Origin: Atherinomorus stipes
Taxonomy: Eukaryota; Chordata; Actinopteri; Atheriniformes; Atherinidae
Direction: 5' to 3'
Assembly (NCBI GenBank): GCA_023101725.1
Contig: JALJCO010013434.1
Span: 868,001 to 932,000 of the forward strand
Length of the DNA stretch: 64,000 nucleotides
Shown here piece after piece: positions 11,297 to 20,123 of the stretch. A model generated the notes under the pieces. The model searched no databases and was not told where the DNA came from. It was given only the letters and a program-made list of their open reading frames with translations. Each line of letters starts with the position of its first letter. Within the stretch, counting starts at the first letter, position 1. A program made the position numbers and the translations under genes.

Positions 11297-12304
11297 GTAA
11301 GTTCCTGGAAAAGGCATGTTCTGCTGATTTTCTTCATTTGACATGTTTCTGAGCAATAATGTGGTAGATATAGTTCAGATATTTATAATTAACCAAAAAC
11401 AAGTGAGATCAAGTGTGTATAACTGCAACAAAATGAAAGAAAATAAAAATATATTCAGTGTGTATCATAACTTTAGGATAATTGTGTGACTCTTTTCTTT
11501 TGAACAATAACTTAACTTTATGATGTTAATACATAATTTATTCTAATTCGATGAATGCAGGAATAACTTTTCAGATAAGGCTGTTTAATCTAATATCATA
11601 CAGACTTCTGTATTGTTTATCTATGGGAAAGGGAAAAATCATAGCAGTTACTGTTGAACTGAGGATGTTTTCACCATTAAACCTACTGGAATTCATTCAG
11701 AACTTTCCCAGTTCTGAGCAGTCAGTAGGTTTGGCTGCACTGGGATAATGATATACAGTATACCAGAGAGGACACATAGTTTAGATGTCATTCCAAAGTG
11801 AGCATTTGTGGTGAGTCGTGACTCTCATACATAAAACAGGTTCCCACTGATTTTATGTATAGCAATGTAACTGAGCGTTTTGTATCTTAGAGCCATTGAA
11901 GTTGGATATTTCTCTGTGCCAACCACAAATAAGGAAGTGCAATCAGATTGCACATTAGTTGTTGCACAGGACTTTACTTTTCTCTGTTGGGTAACTGAGA
12001 ACCCGCCCTGAACTCAGTTCTGAACTCTGTGTACACTATAGTAAAGAAAAGGGAAGTATGCTTTTTAGTGAAACTACTCAGTGTTGAGCCCTCAAATCTC
12101 TGATAAGAATGGTTCTAATTGAAAAGGAGCTGGAAATGATGAATATGAGAAGAATAACATTTAAAAATAGTGGAAACATTTACTTTCTGCTCTTAAAAGG
12201 GCGGCAACCTTACCCCTTAATTGAAAACAGACAACAGGATACAATTTACCGAAAATGTGAACAGATGTGAAGTACCAGGATGTATCATAAAACTTAACCC
12301 ACTT
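11297..12304. other. lrrc15 leader intron, first part
   Basis: AT-rich, no gene or clear repeat recognised. The ORF at 11551-11748 has no recognisable domain. Confidence 0.4.
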
Positions 12305-12445
<141 letters not shown>

Positions 12446-14520
12446 AAGAATTGTAGCTCTTATATGAGCCTCAGAAAAAGTTGCTTCCTTCTCAGAACTC
12501 CTTCTGCACCCTAATATGTCTCAGCCACTGAGAAGCAGCTCACGGCTGCCAGTATTAGGGTTAAAGAATGAATTTGTATGGAGAAGAGGGTCTTTACATT
12601 GGCCCAAGTTCATCCTCTGAGTTTCCAGCAAACAGGAAGAACAGCTTTGGCCTCACACAGTTTAATGAGATGTAGACAAAACACAGAAATCCTTCTTTTA
12701 GGGGGGAAGAAAATCCCCCCTAAATTGTAAATTTCTTATCTGAAGTTAGCAAATTTTTTCCCTAAAATATTCTACAGCAAGTTTTTCAAACTTACATGAG
12801 CTCTAAAATCTAACACAAATCCTGAGTTAAAGGTTTCAGTGCCAAAAGCCTGCTACGCATTGTGATTTAACAGTCAATCCTTTCAGCAATGTTGGCGGGC
12901 AACGCTCCTACCCACAGGCATCACTGTTTCAATTTCTACAAACAGCTCCTTCTGGCATAAATAAGGACACTGGGACTGCAACATGTAGAGACTGTTACTA
13001 ATTAGAGCTGCCTGCAGTATACCACCCTTATTATTGTGGAGATTTAAAATGTAGAAGATCCCTTTGTGGCCCTAAAATGAGAAAATACACAGTAGTGAAC
13101 AGGAAACTTATTATTGTTTTTGTGGAGGAAAGCAATTATCTCTGTTTCTCTATATTCACAGAGCAGTTCAGTTCATCAGCTGGTGAAGCCATCAGTGTAG
13201 ACATATCGGGAATAGTTTTGAGATTTATGTTTGTTATTCTGAAGGCATCCAGACAAGTTGTGTTATCTGTAAACTATTGCGTAAGAGCCTTGGCGAGTTT
13301 CAGGAAACTTTCTGGTATTTTAAACACCTTTTTGGGTTTAAATGATTAGTGGAATGAATGTGTTTAGAGTCCAAGTTTGGGAAATTGCACGTCAAATTGA
13401 ACTTGCAGTTTTATTTTATTTTATTTTATTATATTGCCCATATCTGCTTTCTTTTATACAAATACCAGATCAATACATTTTTTTAGCAGATTTCTCCAAT
13501 CTTGTAAAAGTGTCTTCAATTCTCTTATTTAAGAATTAAGCCATGTACAAACATTATGCTTCGTTTTTTAATCTTTTTGATCAATATATTTTTCACATTC
13601 CAACTCTCACTAAGTTGTCATCCAGCACCAAACACTTACATTAGAAAAACTTGACATAGACACAAGTTTTAGGATTTGAATCACATATAAAATATTGTTG
13701 GACATTTTCAGCAATAATCTGAGCTTGCTGCACTTAGTGCAAATTATACTTTGGATTACATTTTAGCTGTTTGACCTCATCTGTTCCAAAGATCTGAAAC
13801 AGTTTTGTCCTCCTCATTTATTGTTTTTAACCCTAGAAGATTTAAAAATTTAATCCAGTCTTAAAACTTCAGGAATTTGCTTATGGCTTTCAGGATTTGG
13901 TGACTTGGCTTTTTGTTGTTGTTACACCACATTAATCCCTATATTGGGAAATGCAGGCTTTGCATTTACTGTAACCCATCTCTAGATTAACAAGAGAGAA
14001 GTGGGCTGCAGTTGAATCCGTGTTGTCCGGTCCAAAGCCCACCTCTGGAGCTACTAGGCTCCTAAAGTTTAATGAGCTTTATGAGGAAAGCAGGTGAATT
14101 GATTGTTTCCAACAAATATGAATTATTCACTGTTTATAGAGTGTTATATATAGTTATTATGTTGTGCTGGTTTAGTGCCAGATAACATATCTTTAAGATC
14201 AGCCACACTTTCCCCCCCCCAAAAACACAAAAACTGCACTTTTAGTTACATTTAAGGTGGTCAATCTACTTTTTACTCTACAAAATAATAAGTCTACTTA
14301 TCCTCCACCTGTTATCTCAGTTTCCAATAGTTTTCTTGTCTGTACTGGTCAACAGTTATTTTTGTGTGACAAAACCTTTGGTTGTAGTGGCATATTTGAG
14401 GGCAAACCACAAGGCTAGTGTGTTCAGTTTTGATTACATAAACACACAACATGGCAAATTAAGCACGGTTCAAGCTAAGTTAGAATATAAATTAATAATA
14501 CTTCTATTCTATAAATGAGG
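12446..14520. repeat. Duplicated flanking block, copy B
   Basis: Paralogue of 2629-3655, here inside the presumed lrrc15 leader intron. It holds an extra stretch of about 1 kb (13150-14190) not seen in copy A. The end, 'gaatataaattaa' and 'taagtaagc'-like words near 14480-14530, also resembles 19865-19920 next to the cpn2-like gene. ORFs at 13077-13349 and 14336-14518 are not conserved between copies. Confidence 0.7.
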
Positions 14521-15578
14521 CCCTTAGTAAGCTACTCTAAGGGGCTTTTCCCACATATTTGGGTCGAGCCAGGCGCTGCTGCAGCAGTTAAAATTATACA
14601 GTGTTTCAATTTTCAACTAATACGACTTCATTTCACATGTGCTTTTTTATCACCGCGCCCAAGCAGTCACTCTACTACAGACTGGAGTTGTGTATCCATA
14701 CCAACCAGACGGAAGTAGACAAGTAATTCCAGTCGGAAAATAATTCTTAAGCCTGGCTGAGGTGTGAATAAAACATGTGAACGATGGAGTGTGCAACAAC
14801 GCAGTTTGCTCCTGATACTGCTGTTGGTATTCTACATAGTTTGTCTGTTTCAGTGTCAGGAAAGTATTCAATTTGAAAATGAGGCACGGCTGAGTGTAGA
14901 GAGCAATGTTGTCATGCACTGGAATGCGGATTTCCAGACAAAACCATGCCGTGTTCACACTGACTTAGTCGTGCCTTGTTCGGACCCAAAACTCAGTTAG
15001 GCTGACCTAAATAGCTCCTGTCTGACGAGCCCCTTATTCAGCTTACATGCAATATTGATGGATAACGATAATCATGCCAGAAATCAATATTCAGGACTTC
15101 CTGACAATAATTTAACCCTCTAGGCGCCAGAGTTTATTTGGGAAAATATTCCATTTGGACTTTAAGATTTCAAAATGCTGTAGCTTGGAGGTGGTGAGAG
15201 ATAGATCCATAATGTAAATGAGAAAAATATTCATCATGACCTAAAGTTTATGATGGGAGTAAATTTCTCATGTAATTTGCATATTGTGATGTCATAGGTA
15301 GCGGCCATATTGGATTGTGTAACTTTCAGTAAAAAAAACAGATTTTTGAACATATTTATACACAGGAAAAAAATTATACTGTCATGTCATGCTCTAAATA
15401 AAGAAACAGGAGTTTGATTGGAGTAACTTTGATAATATAATTCGTATATCAGCAGGTAAAACTCAGTAAAACAGAATTCTGAACATATTTACACAGTAGA
15501 AAACAAACCCTCTGCTAAACGTCAGTTTCAAGAATCTAATCAACTTCAACTCCAACACTTCTGTTTCTTCTGTTCTAG
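14521..15578. other. lrrc15 leader intron, last part
   Basis: Non-coding, with a polypyrimidine tract and acceptor 'tctgttctag' at 15569-15578. ORFs at 14650-15000 overlap on both strands and show no domain. Confidence 0.5.
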
Positions 15579-15582
15579 ATCA

Positions 15583-17298
15583 ATGATGGACCTACAACTG
15601 ATTCATCATGTGCTACTACTGCTCTGCCTCCTCAGCGCTGTTGCCCGGGCCTGTCCACCTGGATGTAGATGTGCAGGAGCCAAAGTTTTGTGCAGTGGCA
15701 TCTCTGATTTTCCCACACGTCTGCCATCAAATACAATGGACCTCTTCTTATCTGACTGCAGTTTTTCCTCTTTGAAACCAGAGGATCTCACTGATTTTTC
15801 CAATGCTCTAACCACCTTTCTGATTAAAGATACACATTTGAGAGAAGTGCGTCCTGGAACCTTTGATACCACAGTGAACCTTGGTGCCTTAGTGTTTACA
15901 AGCACTGAACTACAAGATCTCCCTGAGGGCTTGTTCCAAAGTCTTCAGAAACTGGAATCTCTCAATCTTAAGTCTAACAAGCTCTTGCTAGTTCGGCCTC
16001 AGTGGTTTTCCATGTTGAGTGGCCTCAGACAAGTTGACCTCAGTAAGAATCTTATCACTTCTTTACCTGTAGAAACTTTTCATCCTCTCACAAAGCTGCA
16101 GTACCTTTCACTTTCAGGGAACAACATCAGTCAACTCTTTAGTGAAACATTTAAGGGTCTCTCTGAGCTGAAAACATTACGCCTTAACAAAAACAATCTG
16201 CAGGAACTCCCTGTTGGTTGTTTGGATGATCTTGTGAACCTAGAGGAACTGTCTCTACATGACAATCAAATCACTCACCTTCACCATGACTTGTTCTCTA
16301 AGACTCTGAAGCTACAGAAGCTGTTCCTCTCCAACAACAGGCTGACATCTCTTCCACAAGGCATCTTCTTAAACCTGCCCATGCTTTTCCAGATATCTCT
16401 GTATGAAAACCAACTTGATAGTCTACATCCAGGGGTGTTTGGACCCATGGCCCTGCAGGAGTTGTGGCTGTATGACAACAAGCTAAGTCGAGTAGAGGAG
16501 GACACATTCAAGAACTTGACTCAGTTACGTCTTCTGATTCTCAGTCGGAACCAGATCAGCTATGTATCCACTGGTGCATTTAGAGGGTTGGAGAAGCTGG
16601 GGGAGGTATCGCTCCACACCAATCTGCTCACAAGCCTACAAGCAGGAACTTTCCAGGGACTCCCAAGTCTTGTCAATATTTCCTTGGAGCACAACTTTAT
16701 TAGCGCTCTCCCCTTGGGTTTTCTCCAGGGTGTGAGAAACCTGGGACAGATAGACCTGCGGAATAATTCCCTGCCTCACCTGCCACAACAGAGTCTGGAT
16801 GCCCTCTCTGTTGCACAAGAGGTCCTTCTGCAGCTGAATCCCTGGAGGTGTGACAAAGATATTCTACCTCTCAGGAAGTGGCTGAGACAGCACCCAACTA
16901 AGGTCAACCAAACCCTTGTAGTGTGTGAAACTCCTTTTGGTCTAAATGGTGAGGTGATTGCTGCTCTGACAGATGATACACTGATACCTCACAGCTCTAC
17001 AGAAGAGCCTCTTTTGACCTCAACGGAGAAGAGGAGGAGACCGCATACACCTCCCCCCAAACGAAGCACTCCCTCGCCTGCTGTCAAGACCACGCCCACC
17101 TCAGAGAATGAGGAGGTGACAACTGGTGGTCAAGGGGACGAAGGAATAATTTCTAAAGATATTTCAATGATTTTAATTGTCATCGCAGTAGTATGCACTG
17201 TCATCATCAGCACTGTCATCATCACCTGTGTGTGCTGGAAAAGGAACAAGAGAGGCAAAGGAGATATAGGCCGCAGGAGTAAGAACTCTGTGCTGTAA
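15583..17298 (+). CDS. lrrc15: Leucine-rich repeat-containing protein 15 (lrrc15)
   Basis: Single-pass LRR membrane protein of 571 residues, close to the mammalian length (about 580). LRRC15 is a cell-surface protein of stromal and injury-activated cells linked to matrix adhesion; the fish role is inferred. Signal peptide 1-23, then an N-terminal cap with C24, C28, C30 and C37 (CPPGCRC), about 15 LRRs, a C-terminal cap at N419-PWRCDKDILPLRKWL, a Thr/Pro-rich spacer with a basic KRRRP patch, a membrane helix at about 527-551 and a basic tail of about 20 residues. 'GPMALQELWLYDNKLS', 'LLILSRNQIS' and 'NPWRCDKDILPLRKWL' are LRRC15 hallmarks. The start follows a splice acceptor by four bases; two ATGs are adjacent (15583, 15586) and the second has the better +4 G. 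One coding exon. Possible poly(A) signal at 17844-17849. Confidence 0.9.
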   Translation: MMDLQLIHHVLLLLCLLSAVARACPPGCRCAGAKVLCSGISDFPTRLPSNTMDLFLSDCSFSSLKPEDLTDFSNALTTFLIKDTHLREVRPGTFDTTVNLGALVFTSTELQDLPEGLFQSLQKLESLNLKSNKLLLVRPQWFSMLSGLRQVDLSKNLITSLPVETFHPLTKLQYLSLSGNNISQLFSETFKGLSELKTLRLNKNNLQELPVGCLDDLVNLEELSLHDNQITHLHHDLFSKTLKLQKLFLSNNRLTSLPQGIFLNLPMLFQISLYENQLDSLHPGVFGPMALQELWLYDNKLSRVEEDTFKNLTQLRLLILSRNQISYVSTGAFRGLEKLGEVSLHTNLLTSLQAGTFQGLPSLVNISLEHNFISALPLGFLQGVRNLGQIDLRNNSLPHLPQQSLDALSVAQEVLLQLNPWRCDKDILPLRKWLRQHPTKVNQTLVVCETPFGLNGEVIAALTDDTLIPHSSTEEPLLTSTEKRRRPHTPPPKRSTPSPAVKTTPTSENEEVTTGGQGDEGIISKDISMILIVIAVVCTVIISTVIITCVCWKRNKRGKGDIGRRSKNSVL

Positions 17299-17960
17299 AC
17301 TAAACCCTTGAACATGAGCAAACCAGGGAAAACTGCTCCATGATGACTATGCTTTACTCAAAAAAACAAGGAACAGAGTTGATTCTGAAAACTCAAAAGG
17401 AACAAAAGAACTGCTGGAGCTCCATTCAGAAGTAAAGATACTTACTTTTGAATTCATTAACTTTCAGTTTTAATTAGACTTACAGAACCAGTCAGTAATT
17501 TCCATCAATTCTGCCATAAAAAGAGGAAGGACAATTCACCTACTAATTATAAATACAAATCAATACCTTATGATGTTGTGACCAACCTGACCTGAATGTA
17601 AACTAAAATGAAGTGAAGCAGTGTGCCTCTTTTAGTGAATTTAAGTCTGTTTTTTTACTCTTCAGTTTTAATTTTGCCAAGCTGATAATGACTTTTGTGC
17701 TAACAACAATACATTTAGAAGACAGTTTTTCTTTTTTTTTCTTATTTTATGGCAAAAGGGTTATATGGCACGTAAACTGTATAATCAAACATGCAAACCT
17801 GGGTCTACTATGACAATGCTATGCAAAATGCCTCTGAATAATGAATAAATGCACAGCTTTCTTCACAATAGTGCATTGTTTTTTTTTATAACATTACTAT
17901 ACTTTTATGATTAAACCCTTACTTACAGTATAAATGCAACTATTCTCAACCTCTATGAAC
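17299..17960 (+). other. lrrc15 3' UTR and flank
   Basis: AT-rich. AATAAA at 17844-17849 is the first convincing polyadenylation signal after the stop, giving a 3' UTR of about 560 bases. No other gene seen. Confidence 0.5.
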
Positions 17961-18177
17961 ATCCATCCATCCATCCATCCATCCATCCATCCACCCATCC
18001 ATCTATCTATCTATCTATCCACCCAACCATCCACGTAGAGAGTGTAGCCTCTCTGCATTGGTTCTGGGATGGGCTGGGTGTACCCTGCCTCTTGCCTAAT
18101 AACTGCTGGGATAGGCTCCAGCTGACTACATCAGAATAAATGTGTATCGAGAAAATGGATTGATAGATGGATGTTTC
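17961..18177. repeat. (ATCC)n/(ATCT)n tract plus common fish interspersed repeat
   Basis: CCAT and CTAT tetranucleotides (17961-18018) adjoin 'taccctgcctcttgcc' and 'gctgggataggctccagc', the signature of a very common fish repeat also seen at 42740-43110, 45150-45240, 49575-49955 and 61346-61392. Confidence 0.7.
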
Positions 18178-19394
18178 TTGTTTTAGATATGATTCATGCA
18201 CTACATCCCTATAGATGTGAGCTTTTTCTTAAAAGCTTCATATGTATAAACAGTATGTAATGAATTTGGAGCCAAATCAACAATTTGGGGCATAAAACTA
18301 CTTCCAGGTAAGTAACGGAGATATAATTTTAATTAGACTCAGGGAAGCTTTGTCTGACAATTAACACAGCAGTGTACATAAAGCTCCATCTATAATCACA
18401 ATGATTAAATAAATTCTCAACTTATAATGAATGTACAACAAGCAAGTGTTTAATTTTAGATATAGGAAATTTTAGATTTATAGGAATAAGAAAGTCTTTT
18501 GCAGCAGTTTGTTTTTTAATTGTATAATGAAAATTATTTTGCCATTTTGAAGTGCAGTAAGGCTTTTTCTTCAAAGTTCCAATACAAAACTGTACCTCTA
18601 GTTTCTATTCTGCCATCTAAAGAATTATGTTAAAGAAAACATTTTGACCTGTCTTTTTTGAAAGAAAAGGCTAAATAAATGAGGCAGACATAATCATATT
18701 ATTAAATTCTGCTGAAGAAGTTCTGAAAACCAGGAAACTACAGATGAATGTAACTGACTTAGTAGATATGTGAACTTATATATTCTTACCATGATGTGGA
18801 TACACCCTTATATTTATAAACTGAGCAAATGACTGGACACCAAAGTATATATATAAAAAAAATTGAGTATCATTGTGAGTGTCAGTCATTTTGTTTTCAG
18901 TACTACAGTTCAAAAAGACTCATATTAGTTTTGAAACTACAGTTTGAGTCAAATTTAGCTTATAAAGGTTAGTGCAGCATGTGTCCTCCTAAGGTATTAC
19001 TGTAATTGTTATCATATAAAGCATTACTAAGATGTAGTGGACAAAGCACATTTTAATATTATATTACTCACATCAATATTTCTGCAGACTGAAAATTTTA
19101 CTTGATTATACCTGTAAAATTGGACTATAATGAATTTAAAGGTCTACCTTATGAAGTGGCCCCTGTGTTTAAACAGAGACAATAAAAAAAAATTGTTTTT
19201 ATATATAAAAATAGACTAAACAAGTGGATGGTGCTTCTGTAAATGTGAAAGAATATATGAACTAGGTAAATATTTTACTTTTTTAAAATCTAAGAGCCAT
19301 ACTACCATAACTGCCATCCCTGCTCTTATCTTAAACTACAGAAGTGCTTTATGCCACGCCTCACGTGGCATGCAAGCCATTTATGGCCTACTGG
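18178..19394. other. Non-coding between lrrc15 and the cpn2-like leader
   Basis: Strongly AT-rich, no ORF or repeat family recognised. It probably includes the cpn2-like promoter near its right end; I see no clear TATA box. Confidence 0.35.
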
Positions 19395-19670
19395 CTGATG
19401 TCAGAAGATAACAAATGATACTGCACTTGTTTGTGTTTCCTCACTGCTACACCCCGAATGAAAACTTAATCAGGTAAGGAGATTAAATTGAATTTATTTT
19501 CTTTATTTTTGATGGTGCAGCCATTAAAGACTTGAAATAGCATATAAAAAGATCAATATATCTTGCATATTGTAAGAGTTACACAAGACTGCAAAATTAT
19601 CTTTCTTTTTGCAGTGGATAAGAAAAAGAAAGAAGTCTTTACTGCTTGACCTTTCATTGGCTCAAAAAAT
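19395..19670 (+). other. Duplicated 5' leader and decayed start region of the cpn2-like gene
   Basis: Matches 19930-20180 in order: 'tgtttcctcac..gctacacc', a donor 'aatcag|gtaagg' at 19473/19474, an intron, acceptor 'ctttctttttgcag' at 19614, then a stretch corresponding to the signal-peptide codons ('tttactg..tgac..tcattggctcaa'). The copy lost its ATG. Its donor is better than that of the second copy (gtttaa), so it could still serve as the leader exon of the intact gene. Confidence 0.6.
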
Positions 19671-19689
19671 ACAAAAAAACGAACAAACA

Positions 19690-19911
19690 AACAAAAAAAC
19701 ATTTCTCTGTAAGTACATAGTTATTCCTTACCAAACCGTGAATTGGAATGAGATATTTGAGGGGAAAAAAACAAGCCAGTGTTTTCATTTCAAGGTGATT
19801 TAATTTCATAAAGCTCATAGAATATGCTAGTTTTATAGGACTATCTAGCAAGGTTGAAATTATGTTAAAATATAAATTAACGATATTCTATCTTATACTT
19901 CATAAAGTGGC
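19690..19911. repeat. Duplicated flanking block, copy C (short)
   Basis: 'aatgagatatttgag', 'taaagctca' and 'gcaaggttgaaatta' match copy A (3525-3650) and partly copy B (14390-14510). Confidence 0.65.
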
Positions 19912-19984
19912 CATTAAGTGTGAGGGGATACCAAATGTGGGATGCGTTTCCTCACAAGTACACCCTGAGTGAAGACATAATCAG
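19912..19984 (+). other. Possible cpn2-like leader exon (second copy)
   Basis: Paralogue of 19395-19473. It ends at 'aatcag|gtttaa', a weaker donor. A further mini-exon may exist at 20028-20059 ('cag' before, 'gtataa' after). The coding exon acceptor is 'cttctttttgcag', ending at 20114. Confidence 0.4.
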
Positions 19985-20123
19985 GTTTAATTTTTTTCAT
20001 TTTCTCAATTTGTTTTTGACATTGCAGAAATTTAAAAAACCTGAAATAACATCAACAAGGTATAAATGTATCCTGCTAATGGTATTAACTGAAAAATTGT
20101 TCTTCTTTTTGCAGCGAATAAAG

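Noticed and set aside
19920..20123. N-terminal extension of the cpn2-like ORF
   Set aside because: It crosses leader-exon and intron sequence; a splice acceptor at 20114 and a good signal peptide at 20124 mark the real start.
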